NCBI GenBank assembly: GCA_028281925.1
Contig: JANQIX010000082.1
Location: 1 to 64,000, forward strand
DNA length: 64,000 bases
Origin: Alphaproteobacteria bacterium
Lineage (GTDB): Bacteria; Pseudomonadota; Alphaproteobacteria; DSM-16000; Inquilinaceae
Direction: 5' to 3'
The position numbers and the translations under genes were made by a program. Of the stretch, positions 8,308 to 16,367 are shown in pieces; position 1 is the stretch's first letter, and every line of letters begins with the position of its first letter. The notes under the pieces are model-generated. The model was not told where the DNA came from. It saw only the letters and a program-made list of their open reading frames with translations, and made no database searches.

Positions 8308-9201
8308 TTGGATCACCGCAGCTTCATTGCATCGTTGCCGGCGGCCGAACGCCAGCGATTGACCCGCCGGTTGAACGTGCCGGGGCTTGTGCGCCTGGCT
8401 CTGCATTGTGGCGGCATCGTCTGTGTGGCGTGGCTGATTGCCGAACGTGTGCCCTTCTGGCCGATCCTGATGCCGCTGCAGGGGATACTGATCGTCTTCC
8501 TGTTCACCACGATGCACGAAGCAATCCATCGGACCGCCTTTGCCACGCGCAGGCTCAACGACGTCGTTGCCGCCCTTTGTGGGTTCGTGGTCGCGCTACC
8601 GCCGGCATGGTTCCGGCATTTCCATTTCGCCCATCACCGCCACACCCAGGATCCTGAGCGGGACCCCGAACTGGCTCGGCCGAAGCCTGAGACGTGGGGG
8701 CAATACCTCTGGCACCTCTCCGGCCTGCCGATGTGGTGGAGCCATGGCCGAACGCTTGTCCGCAATGCTCTGGGCCGATGCGGCGACACCTTCGTGCCCG
8801 CCTTCGCGCGCTACGGGGTCCGCGCCGAGGCCCGTCTGATGATCGCGGGGTATCTGCTGGCCGTGGCCGGTTCGGCCGTCGCGGGATCTGCAGACCTGAT
8901 GTTGCTATGGATCCTGCCGGCCTTCCTCGGGCAGCCGTTCCTGCGCCTCTACCTTATGGCCGAGCACGGTCGCTGTCCGTTCGTCTCGAACATGTTCGAG
9001 AACAGCCGGACGACCTTCACCAACGCTCCGGTGCGCTTTCTTGCGTGGAATATGCCGTTCCATGCGGAGCACCACGCCTATCCTGCGGTGCCCTTCTACC
9101 GACTGCCGGAACTGCATGCTCTTATCCGGCCGCATCTTCGGGTGACGGAACGGGGATACACGGCATTTCACCGTCGTTACGCAGCTGGGCTGCGGAGCTG
9201 A
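8308..9201 (+). CDS. Membrane fatty acid desaturase family protein
   Basis: A 297-residue integral membrane di-iron enzyme. The three histidine clusters of the family are present: HEAIHR near residue 72, HFAHHRHT near 111 and HAEHHAYP near 253, on a chain with paired hydrophobic segments. It probably inserts a double bond or hydroxyl into an acyl chain or related lipid; the substrate is unknown. The start is TTG at 8308, supported by GGAGG 6 nt upstream and no ATG before the first membrane segment. It stands alone, divergent from the SDR gene. Confidence 0.85.
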   Translation: MDHRSFIASLPAAERQRLTRRLNVPGLVRLALHCGGIVCVAWLIAERVPFWPILMPLQGILIVFLFTTMHEAIHRTAFATRRLNDVVAALCGFVVALPPAWFRHFHFAHHRHTQDPERDPELARPKPETWGQYLWHLSGLPMWWSHGRTLVRNALGRCGDTFVPAFARYGVRAEARLMIAGYLLAVAGSAVAGSADLMLLWILPAFLGQPFLRLYLMAEHGRCPFVSNMFENSRTTFTNAPVRFLAWNMPFHAEHHAYPAVPFYRLPELHALIRPHLRVTERGYTAFHRRYAAGLRS

Positions 9202-9260
9202 TCACCCGCCGATCCTGATGCTCGCCTGTGGAATGGACCTTGCGTCCCCCGGTGAGGCCG

Positions 9261-9914
9261 TCAGCTTTCGACCACGCGTCGACGGGTGCGCCACTGGGCC
9301 TGGTCTTCGCGGCAAGCGATGCCCGTCACGGTGGCCGGCACGTTGTCGAGCATGGATGTCGCAGTGAACTCTCTGCAGTACTGGCCCTGGGCCGTCTGGA
9401 AGGTGCGTACAACCGTAATGGTACCGCTGTTGCCGGTGTCATCGTTGTGCCAGTCGGCGGTGGTGCCGCTCAACTGGTTCTCCAGAAGATTGACCAGGGC
9501 CGCCATCTCCACCTGACGGTCCGTCTTGACCGCCTGGTGGATCTGCGGCTGCCCCTCGACGGTCGGCGCCGTAAGATGGACCATCGAGGCGCCGAAGATG
9601 ATCCCGGCAAGTCCGGCGGCCATCGCCATGTGCCAGGCGGCCCGCCGGGGAACGGAGGTTCGCTGGGGTGGGCGCTGCGCAGCCGGCAGCATGGTAGTTC
9701 GCGCGCCTTCGCCTTCTATCCTGAGCGGCGGCAACTGGTGATGCAGCATCGGCTCGAACGCCGCACGGACCAGGTCGGTGTCGGCCCTCAGCGCCCGGAC
9801 CATCCGGTCAAGACCGGCATCCGACTTCATCGCCTCTTCGACGGCAGCAGCCGCTTCGGCGTCGAGCTCGTCATCGACATAGGCGACGAGCGTCGCATCA
9901 TCAAAGCTGGTCAT
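9261..9914 (-). CDS. Anti-sigma factor with periplasmic surface-antigen-like domain
   Basis: A 217-residue membrane-spanning protein. Residues 1-55 are an acidic helical domain (DDATLVAYVDDELDAEAA) typical of ECF anti-sigma factors that lack a zinc HxxxCxxC motif. One membrane segment lies around 92-112 (MAMAAGLAGIIFGASMV). The periplasmic C-terminus carries WHNDDTGNSG, VRTF, YCREF and ACRED, a pattern like the RT0821/Lpp0805 (17-kDa surface antigen) domain. The lipoprotein at 11351 has the same domain. Its ATG shares one base with the stop of the ECF sigma gene (TGATG), so the two are translationally coupled. Likely role: hold the sigma factor at the membrane until an envelope signal arrives. 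Confidence 0.82.
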   Translation of the reverse strand: MTSFDDATLVAYVDDELDAEAAAAVEEAMKSDAGLDRMVRALRADTDLVRAAFEPMLHHQLPPLRIEGEGARTTMLPAAQRPPQRTSVPRRAAWHMAMAAGLAGIIFGASMVHLTAPTVEGQPQIHQAVKTDRQVEMAALVNLLENQLSGTTADWHNDDTGNSGTITVVRTFQTAQGQYCREFTATSMLDNVPATVTGIACREDQAQWRTRRRVVES

Positions 9915-10462
9915 CAGCAGCCTCCCGCGGCGATCATGCCGCCCGTTGTCTGATGGGCGTCGTCGTCCAACGCGGCTCGCAACGCGATGCGCGCGCGGGC
10001 CAGACGACTGGTGACCGTGCCCACCGATACCTCCAGAATGTCCGCCGCTTCGCGGTACGACAGCCCCTCAACCACAATCAGCAGCAGCGCCATGCGCTGG
10101 TCGTGCGGCAGCTTCTCGATCAGCCGGCGCACCAGCGCCAGTGTGATGCGCGATTCCGCCGTCCGTACCCCATCCTCTTCGGTCGCCACCAGCGACAGCG
10201 CCGGGCGGTGCTGTCTCCTGACATTGTCCGCCGACAGCCTGTTCAGCCACAAATTGTGGACGATCTTGAACAGCCAGCTGTCGAGCCTGGTCCCCTCTTG
10301 CCACTGCTCATGGCGGGTCATCGCCCGTTCAAGCGCAGCCTGCGCCAGATCGTCGGCTTCATCCGGCGACCGCACCAACACATAGGCAAATCTGTACACG
10401 CGAGGACGAAGCGCCACGATCTGGTCCCACAGGCGCCGGCTCGGATCTATTGTTTCACCCAT
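9914..10462 (-). CDS. ECF RNA polymerase sigma factor
   Basis: A 182-residue sigma-70 family protein of extracytoplasmic-function type. Region 2 is at about 20-85 (YRFAYVLVRSPDEADDLAQAALERA; SWLFKIVHNLW) and region 4 at about 115-170 (LPHDQRMALLLIVVEGLSYREAADIL; VGTVTSRLARAR). It lacks regions 1.1 and 3. The ATG at 10462 follows AAAGGCGGGG. It is co-transcribed with the anti-sigma gene. A promoter motif shared with the divergent glycine-rich gene suggests autoregulation. Confidence 0.92.
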   Translation of the reverse strand: MGETIDPSRRLWDQIVALRPRVYRFAYVLVRSPDEADDLAQAALERAMTRHEQWQEGTRLDSWLFKIVHNLWLNRLSADNVRRQHRPALSLVATEEDGVRTAESRITLALVRRLIEKLPHDQRMALLLIVVEGLSYREAADILEVSVGTVTSRLARARIALRAALDDDAHQTTGGMIAAGGC

Positions 10463-10523
10463 CCCCGCCTTTCTTTGGCCGGTGGTCCCATACTCTGGCC
10501 CCAGGATCACCACACACCCCACA

Positions 10524-10551
10524 GATAACAGGCGGGAGCGATCATACTTCC
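10524..10551 (-). promoter_or_regulatory. Candidate ECF-type promoter for the sigma/anti-sigma operon
   Basis: On the minus strand GGAAGTAT (10551-10544) lies upstream of CGCCTGTTATC (10534-10524). The same two elements in the same relative position occur in the opposite direction at 10622-10649. Spacing from GAAG to GTTATC is about 17 nt, as expected for an ECF -35/-10 pair. It lies about 60 bp upstream of the sigma start. Confidence 0.5.
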
Positions 10552-10621
10552 CGCACTGGCGCAAACAATCTCATGCGGCGTGCAAAATGGCATGGCGTAC
10601 GGACCTATTTGACGCCGACGC

Positions 10622-10649
10622 GAAAGAATCGGGGGACTCGCCTGTTATC
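10622..10649 (+). promoter_or_regulatory. Candidate ECF-type promoter for the glycine-rich gene
   Basis: GAAAGAAT (10622-10629) and CGCCTGTTATC (10639-10649) match the element pair facing the other way at 10524-10551; the 11-nt downstream element is identical. It lies about 80 bp upstream of the GTG start at 10728. Confidence 0.5.
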
Positions 10650-10727
10650 AGGTCGGGACTGATGAACAAAGCCGTCAACGGAACTCGATCGGGCCAACGA
10701 GATCGAGCCAACGACAAGGAGAATGCC

Positions 10728-11252
10728 GTGACCATACGGCGGAAGGGAAATCGGGTTGCCGTCTCGGCCGGCGTCAGCGTGGTTGCGCTGATGGCGGTCG
10801 TGGCTCCGGTGGCCGTGGATTTGGACGGTAACCATATCGCGCTTTCGCAGGCTCTCGCCGATGAGGGCGGAGGCGAGGGTGGCGGCGGCGGTGAAGGCGG
10901 TGGCGGTGGATCTGGCGGCGGCGAAGGCGGTGGCGGTGGATCCGGCGGTGGCGGCGGCGGTGCCGGCGGCGGCGGTGACAACGACGGCGGCGGTGACGGC
11001 GGAGGCGGGGGCCGCGGCGGCAATGACGACGATCGCGACGGTGTTGAAGCCCGCGGCGGCGGCCCGACCGGTGGGCCCAGTGCTGGATCGGGCCAGAATG
11101 CGGGAGGCGCATCGGGTCAGAGCGGTAGCGGTGCCGGCACAGGCGCAAGCGGTTCAGGAGATGGCTTTGGCCGCTCCGGCGGACTGGAGCAGGTCGGACC
11201 GGATCTCAGCCAGGATGAAGAAAGAGATATGATTTCAAGGGGTTGGGAGTGA
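10728..11252 (+). CDS. Glycine-rich exported protein
   Basis: A 174-residue protein with a hydrophobic N-terminal segment (VSAGVSVVALMAVVAPVAV, about 13-31) that may be a signal peptide or anchor. A low-complexity tract of Gly with Ser, Glu and Asp runs from about 48 to 150 (GGGEGGGGG, DDDRDG). It ends in an acidic tail (QDEERDMISRGWE). The GTG at 10728 is chosen because AAGGAG lies 6 nt upstream; an in-frame ATG at 10662 has no ribosome binding site. It appears to share its promoter type with the divergent ECF operon and may be a sigma target in the envelope. No known family was recognised. The proline-rich frame on the other strand is an artefact of the repeat. Confidence 0.65.
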   Translation: MTIRRKGNRVAVSAGVSVVALMAVVAPVAVDLDGNHIALSQALADEGGGEGGGGGEGGGGGSGGGEGGGGGSGGGGGGAGGGGDNDGGGDGGGGGRGGNDDDRDGVEARGGGPTGGPSAGSGQNAGGASGQSGSGAGTGASGSGDGFGRSGGLEQVGPDLSQDEERDMISRGWE

Positions 11253-11350
11253 GGAGATACAGTGCCGATCATCCGCGCAGTAGGCGTCCCGTATCCCAGG
11301 GCAGGCACGCGGAGCCGGTTTGCCGCAGTAGAGATAGCCGAGGTCCGGCG

Positions 11351-11734
11351 ATGGCGTCGCGCCCAGGATTGACTCTGCTGATGGTGGCGGTGACCGCGAT
11401 CGGGGCATGTGCATCCGCAGGAACTGTAGGAACGTCGGGAACGAACCGGTCGGCGGATCGTAGAGCACTTCCTCCGTTGATGACTGAGATAGACGTGCAG
11501 ATGGCAGAGCGGACGCTGCAGACGGCTCTGGAAGCCGAGGTCAGCGACACCAGCCGCAGATGGCACAACCCCCAATCTGGCGCAGCCGGGAGCGTAACCC
11601 CGGTCAGGACCTACCGGACGGTCAGCGGTGTCTTCTGTCGGGAATTTGAAGAGACGATCACGACCAATGGCAACACTGAGACCCGCCGCGATACCGCCTG
11701 CCGCGACCGGCAGGGCGTTTGGCAACCCCTTTAG
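11351..11734 (+). CDS. Lipoprotein with RT0821/Lpp0805-like surface domain
   Basis: A 127-residue lipoprotein: signal segment LTLLMVAVTAIGAC with the lipobox ending at Cys about residue 20. The C-terminal half (about 60-125) has RRWHNPQSGAAGSVTPVRTY, FCREFEE and ACRDRQGVW, the same pattern as the periplasmic part of the anti-sigma factor at 9261, including two cysteines placed alike. The ATG at 11351 has GAGG upstream. It sits between the glycine-rich gene and the pentapeptide gene on the same strand, probably one transcript. It may act as outer-membrane partner, decoy or signal for the sigma system. Confidence 0.75.
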   Translation: MASRPGLTLLMVAVTAIGACASAGTVGTSGTNRSADRRALPPLMTEIDVQMAERTLQTALEAEVSDTSRRWHNPQSGAAGSVTPVRTYRTVSGVFCREFEETITTNGNTETRRDTACRDRQGVWQPL

Positions 11735-11750
11735 GGCGAGGGTCGACGGC

Positions 11751-13046
11751 ATGACGCAAGAGATCGCACGCCCCCCCAGCGACGAAGACTTGACGCGTCA
11801 TCGGTTGTGGACCGAGGGCGCCGAGGGCGGCGTGCGCGGCGATTTCTCCTTCGCCGACCTTAATGGCCGGGACCTGTCGCGCCGTGAACTGAGCGGCGCG
11901 AAGTTGACGGGTGCCCAGCTGGTGTCCGCCCGCCTGACGCATAGCCGGTTGAGGGGCTCGGACCTGTTCGGGGCCAATCTGAGGGATTGCGACCTTCAAG
12001 GCGCCGATCTGTCCGAGGCGGATTTGCGTGGGACGCTGCTCGCCGGTGCGCGGTTCCGGCATGCGCGGATGCGACGTGCCGATCTGCGAGCCGGCGCGCT
12101 GATGGACCGCAATGTCGACGATGCGGAGGTGCGCCACGGTCCCGCGGATGGGCGCGATGTCACCATCGTCGATGCCGATCTCGCCCATGCCAATCTGGCA
12201 GGAAGCCGCCTGTCTCACGCAACGGTCAGCGGCAGCGACCTGACGGGCGCACGGCTGCAGCGCATCGACCTGCGCGAGGCCGATCTTTCAGGCTGCGTTC
12301 TGCAGAACGCGGATTTGAGTAATGCCGATCTTCGCGGCGCCGATCTCTCCGGCGCGCGACTTATTGGCGCAATCCTCGACGATGCGAGCCTTGATGGCTG
12401 CTCGCTGCGGGATGCCGACCTGGTGGGCATCGATCGTTGGCGCTGCGATCTTTCCGGCGCCGACACCACGGGGGCACGCTTTGCCAAGCGCCTGGATACG
12501 ATGGCCAGCGAGCTCTTGCGCACGATCTTCGATCACGAGCGCTGGATCTCAAGTCTTGGCCGTAAGGGCATGCGCGCGGATCTGGAAGGCAGCGATCTGA
12601 GTGAGGTCGACTTGCGCCACGCCAACTTGGCCGGGGCGAACCTGCGCGGCGCCCAATTGACGGGTGCCATGCTGGATGCGGCCAATCTCATGCTGGCCGA
12701 CCTTTCCGGCGCCAATCTGGATGGGGCGAGCTTGCGCGGTACCGAACTGGCGGGCGCCAATCTGAGCTATGCCAGCCTGGTGGGCGCGGATCTGTCGGGT
12801 GCGCGGATGAACCCGGCGCCGTTGCGGACAGCGACGGGCAAGCCGACCGGCCGCTTCTGGTCAACGAACCTGCAGGGCGCGGGCCTCAGGCACGCCCACA
12901 TGCCGGATTGCTCGCTGGTCGGCGCCAATCTGACCAACTCGGACCTTTCCCTCGCGGACCTGCATGGTGCCGACCTGCGGGCTGCCAATCTTGCCGGGGC
13001 GCGGTTCAACGAAAACGATATGGCTCACGCGATCCGTCCGGCATAG
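11751..13046 (+). CDS. Pentapeptide-repeat protein with helical interruption
   Basis: A 431-residue protein made mostly of A(D/N)LxG-type pentapeptides (for example ADLSE ADLRG; ANLAG ANLRG AQLTG), expected to fold as a right-handed quadrilateral beta-helix. The repeats run from about 30 to 240 and 275 to 425, interrupted at about 244-271 by a non-repeat segment (KRLDTMASELLRTIFDHERW) that looks helical. No signal peptide is visible, so it is probably cytoplasmic. The ATG at 11751 follows GAGGG, 16 nt after the lipoprotein stop, so they are likely co-transcribed. The function of this class is usually unknown (some mimic DNA and protect gyrase); nothing here shows that role. Confidence 0.8.
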   Translation: MTQEIARPPSDEDLTRHRLWTEGAEGGVRGDFSFADLNGRDLSRRELSGAKLTGAQLVSARLTHSRLRGSDLFGANLRDCDLQGADLSEADLRGTLLAGARFRHARMRRADLRAGALMDRNVDDAEVRHGPADGRDVTIVDADLAHANLAGSRLSHATVSGSDLTGARLQRIDLREADLSGCVLQNADLSNADLRGADLSGARLIGAILDDASLDGCSLRDADLVGIDRWRCDLSGADTTGARFAKRLDTMASELLRTIFDHERWISSLGRKGMRADLEGSDLSEVDLRHANLAGANLRGAQLTGAMLDAANLMLADLSGANLDGASLRGTELAGANLSYASLVGADLSGARMNPAPLRTATGKPTGRFWSTNLQGAGLRHAHMPDCSLVGANLTNSDLSLADLHGADLRAANLAGARFNENDMAHAIRPA

Positions 13047-13117
13047 GACCTCCCATCGTCGGCCGCGGAGAGTGCCAGGCGGCGCCGGGTACCGGAGAGC
13101 GGGCGGTCATCAGGGTG

Positions 13118-13705
13118 TTATGGCCCGAACCTGAGAGAACCCACGACGCTGTCGAACACGGGGCGGAATTCGTCCAGACGCCGCACCACGGTGTTGCACG
13201 TGAACGTATAGACCGTTCCGTCGGCCGGCCTGAGCAGCATCCGGGAATAGACCGCCTGATCGGGCGCCTCGAAGGTGAATTCCAGCGAGGCCCAGTCGAC
13301 GGCATTCACGGTGATGACCTCCCGTTCCTTCCAGTTGACGTCCGGCAGCACCGATTCCAGTCCCCGGGCGACTTCGTCGACGAAGCGGTCCAGATTTATG
13401 GGCTCCGTCCCGCCGAAGGGCAGCCGGCCCACCGCGATCGATATGCCCAGCGTGTCGTCCGCGGTGTAGGCGAACTCCGGCGGCGAACCATGGCGCGAAT
13501 ACTTCAAAGCCAGTTCCTGTGCCGTCATCGATCGGAACTGCGCCGGCAGAGCGAACGACACCCGGCCGCCATAGAAGCTCACCGCCTCCGTCCGCGCCGT
13601 CTCAGGCAGGCAGAGCATCGCAACCACGATCAGCGCCAGGGTCCATGCCCAGCGCATCACAGCGGCACACCGTCTGTCCCGGTTGATCGCCGAAGGCCGG
13701 GCCAT
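13118..13705 (-). CDS. Exported hypothetical protein
   Basis: A 195-residue protein with a signal peptide (WAWTLALIVVAMLCLPETARTEA). The mature part is a mixed alpha/beta domain with SFALPAQFRSMTAQELALKY and YSRMLLRPADGTVYTFTCNT. The layout loosely recalls DcrB/PsbP-like exported domains, but I would not assign that family. The ATG at 13705 has GGAGGGG at ideal spacing and gives a long signal-peptide N-region; a second ATG at 13657 starts directly at the hydrophobic part. It is convergent with the pentapeptide gene and divergent from the gamma-glutamyltranspeptidase gene. Confidence 0.65.
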   Translation of the reverse strand: MARPSAINRDRRCAAVMRWAWTLALIVVAMLCLPETARTEAVSFYGGRVSFALPAQFRSMTAQELALKYSRHGSPPEFAYTADDTLGISIAVGRLPFGGTEPINLDRFVDEVARGLESVLPDVNWKEREVITVNAVDWASLEFTFEAPDQAVYSRMLLRPADGTVYTFTCNTVVRRLDEFRPVFDSVVGSLRFGP

Positions 13706-13895
13706 GCTACCCCTCCGCGCTTCAGGGAACAGGTCGCGATCCCTGCTGGCGGGAGCCATGTGCCTTGCCGCTGCCACCCCGCAGAGCTACGCTACCAAAG
13801 TAATTTCGCCTGGTTGTCGCAAGCGCCCCATCGGGGCCCATGTAGCCGACCGACGGGACGAAGCCAACCACCATCTAAAATCAGGGAGACCGCCA

Positions 13896-15635
13896 ATGAA
13901 CACGCGCAGGCATATCGGCTTGGTGTTGACGGTCGCCGCATTGGCCGGTGCTTCCGTCGCGGCGGACGCCCAGCAATCCGCAATCTACAGCTCCCTGGAT
14001 CGCTTCCATCCGGTGATCGCCGAGAATGGGATGGTGGCGACGCAAGAGGCGATAGCGACCGAAATCGGTGTCGACGTCCTGAGGCGCGGCGGCAATGCGG
14101 TCGACGCAGCCGTGGCGGTCGGATTTGCGCTGGCCGTGACCCTGCCGCGGGCCGGCAATCTCGGCGGTGGCGGTTTCATGATGGTGCATCTCGCCGAGAC
14201 GGGAGAGACCGTCGCCATCGACTATCGCGAGCGCGCACCTTCCGCATCGTTCCGCGACATGTACCTGGATGCCGAAGGCAATGCCGATCCTGAGCTTTCC
14301 CGCTTCACGCAGCTTGCCGTCGGCGTGCCGGGCACGGTGGCGGGTCTGGCCCTGGCGTATGAGCGCTACGGCAGTGGTGCATTGACGCTGGCGGATCTGA
14401 TCGAGCCTGCGATCGGCCTCGCCCAAGACGGCATCGTTGTCACGGGCGATCTGGCAAACTCCCTGTCCGGGCTGCGCGAACGGCTGACCCGCTGGCCCAC
14501 CAGTGCCGCGATCTTCTATCGCGACGACGGTTCGGTTTTCGCCGTCGGCGACACCTTGATCCAGGCCGATCTTGCGGCTTCGCTCAGCCTGATTGCCGAG
14601 AACGGGCCGGAGGCCTTCTACGACGGGCCGATCGGCGAAGCGATCGTCGCCGAACTCGCCAAAGGCAACGGCATCATGACCATGGACGATCTGCGGGCCT
14701 ACGAGCCTGTCGTGCGCGAGCCGGCAGAAGGCGACTACCGCGGCTACCGCATCGTCTCGATGCCGCCGCCCAGTTCCGGGGGCATTCACATCGTCCAGAT
14801 CCTGAACATTCTGGAAGACGTGCCGATGGGCGAACTGGGGCACAACAGCGCGCAGGCGATCCACTGGATGGCCGAGGCGATGAAGCTGGCCTATGCCGAC
14901 CGCAGCGAGTATCTCGGCGACCCGGATCACTGGGACGTGCCCATGGCCGGGCTGACGGCGCAGGAATACGCCGATGCTTTGCGGGCCGAAATCGACGCCG
15001 ACAGCGCACGGCCGGCAGAAGAGATCGGGCCCGGGGACCCGGTCCCCTATGAGAGCGAAGAGACGACGCATTTCTCCATCGTCGACGCCGATCGCAATGC
15101 CGTGGCCAACACCTATACGCTGAACTTCAGCTATGGCACCGGACTGGTGGCGGATGGCACGGGCATCTTGCTGAACAACGAGTTGGACGACTTTTCCGCC
15201 AAGCCAGGCGTGCCCAATGCCTATGGCCTGATCGGTGGCGATGCCAATGCCGTGGGGCCCGACAAGCGGCCTCTAAGCTCGATGAGCCCGACCTTCGTCT
15301 TCGATCCCGAGGGCGGGCTGTTCCTTGTGACGGGCAGCCCCGGCGGCAGCCGCATCATCACGACGACCTTGCAGGTGATCATGAACGTAATCGATCACGG
15401 CATGAACATCGCCGAAGCGACGAATGCCGTCCGGATCCATCACCAATGGCTTCCCGACCAGCTTCGGATCGAAGAGGGACTGAGTCTCGATACCGTGCGG
15501 CTGTTGGAAGGGATGGGTCATGCCGTGGAGGTTCGCGATGCCATGGGCAGTACCCAGTCGATCCTGGTGACTGAGGGTGGTTTGACCGGTGCGTCCGACC
15601 CCCGCCGGGCCGGCGCGATGACCCTCGGCTATTGA
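13896..15635 (+). CDS. ggt: Gamma-glutamyltranspeptidase
   Basis: A 579-residue periplasmic enzyme that cleaves or transfers the gamma-glutamyl group of glutathione and related peptides. It is made as a precursor that splits itself into two subunits. A signal peptide (GLVLTVAALAGASVAADAQ) is present. Thr390 in EETTHFSIVD is the expected cleavage point and catalytic nucleophile. RRGGNAVDAAVA, DYRERAP, PPPSSGG and the late SPGGSRIITT are family motifs. The ATG at 13896 has GGGAG upstream. No glutathione genes are adjacent; it appears monocistronic. Confidence 0.95.
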   Translation: MNTRRHIGLVLTVAALAGASVAADAQQSAIYSSLDRFHPVIAENGMVATQEAIATEIGVDVLRRGGNAVDAAVAVGFALAVTLPRAGNLGGGGFMMVHLAETGETVAIDYRERAPSASFRDMYLDAEGNADPELSRFTQLAVGVPGTVAGLALAYERYGSGALTLADLIEPAIGLAQDGIVVTGDLANSLSGLRERLTRWPTSAAIFYRDDGSVFAVGDTLIQADLAASLSLIAENGPEAFYDGPIGEAIVAELAKGNGIMTMDDLRAYEPVVREPAEGDYRGYRIVSMPPPSSGGIHIVQILNILEDVPMGELGHNSAQAIHWMAEAMKLAYADRSEYLGDPDHWDVPMAGLTAQEYADALRAEIDADSARPAEEIGPGDPVPYESEETTHFSIVDADRNAVANTYTLNFSYGTGLVADGTGILLNNELDDFSAKPGVPNAYGLIGGDANAVGPDKRPLSSMSPTFVFDPEGGLFLVTGSPGGSRIITTTLQVIMNVIDHGMNIAEATNAVRIHHQWLPDQLRIEEGLSLDTVRLLEGMGHAVEVRDAMGSTQSILVTEGGLTGASDPRRAGAMTLGY

Positions 15636-15767
15636 CGGGCCGCTCACGGCTCGGTTGATATGAGGCGCTGGCGCTTTCAGAAAAGGCCGACTGTGGCGCG
15701 CTGCGGCGCCGCACCTCACAACCACGTCCGGCATGATGCCCCAGCCGGCGGTCGACGGACGGTGTCG

Positions 15768-16295
15768 ATGGCCAATGAAACAGGCTTCTGGGATGGCGAA
15801 CTGCCGAAGGTCGCGGTCTCGGAGAAGATCCGGTCTTTCTATCGTCTGTGGCAGGACAAGCGCGGCGATCGGGTTGCGCCGGCCAGATCCGATTTCGAGG
15901 TCGAGGACTTCAGGCCGTGGATCGGCCGGCTCATCATCTATGAGGTGGTCGGTGAGGCTGAGGATTTCCGGTATCGACTGGTCGGCACCGATCTGGTTCG
16001 CGTTCATGGCCTCGATCTGACCGGCCGTGTCGTCAGCGAAGCCTGCTATACCGCCGGGAACGAACGGACGCTCGTCAATCTGGCCGAAGTCTGCCGCAAA
16101 TGCGAACCCAGGTACCGCAATGATGGTCAGGTGACGGTCAAACAATGGGCGCGGGCGATGGAGCGCCTGTTTCTGCCGCTGTCCAGCGATGGACGGACGG
16201 TGGACAAGATCATCTGCTTCGTCGCCATGGAAGAAGAGCTTGTTCCCCGCTACGAACGCCCGGACGCATCCTCGATCTCGTGGCCGTTCGGATAG
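15768..16295 (+). CDS. PAS_5/DUF1457-type PAS domain protein
   Basis: A 175-residue soluble protein with a single PAS-like fold of the alphaproteobacterial PAS_5 type: FYRLWQDKRGDRVAPARSDF then RPWIGRLIIYEVV, DFRYRLVGTDLVRVHG, and late LFLPLSSDGRTVDKIICFV. No output domain is attached, so it may bind a ligand and act through a partner. ATG at 15768, with a GTG two codons earlier as alternative. It is convergent with the Dps gene across a strong hairpin. Confidence 0.75.
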   Translation: MANETGFWDGELPKVAVSEKIRSFYRLWQDKRGDRVAPARSDFEVEDFRPWIGRLIIYEVVGEAEDFRYRLVGTDLVRVHGLDLTGRVVSEACYTAGNERTLVNLAEVCRKCEPRYRNDGQVTVKQWARAMERLFLPLSSDGRTVDKIICFVAMEEELVPRYERPDASSISWPFG

Positions 16296-16303
16296 GGGCA
16301 GCG

Positions 16304-16330
16304 GGGCCGGCGGCGATAGACCGCCGGCCC
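16304..16330. terminator. Bidirectional terminator hairpin
   Basis: GGGCCGGCGG and CCGCCGGCCC pair perfectly (10 bp) around a 7-nt loop between the convergent PAS and Dps genes. A weaker GGCC-ACC-GGCC followed by TTTT lies just beyond (about 16351-16366). Position favours a shared terminator, though a U-run directly after the main stem is missing. Confidence 0.5.
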
Positions 16331-16367
16331 TGGCACTGCAGATCGGCAGGGGCCACCGGCCTTTTGG

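Noticed and set aside
10571-11023. Proline-rich minus-strand frame
   Set aside because: Mirror of the glycine tract; no start context.
13881-15071. 396-codon minus-strand frame opposite gamma-glutamyltranspeptidase
   Set aside because: The transpeptidase has all motifs on the plus strand; the antisense frame has none.
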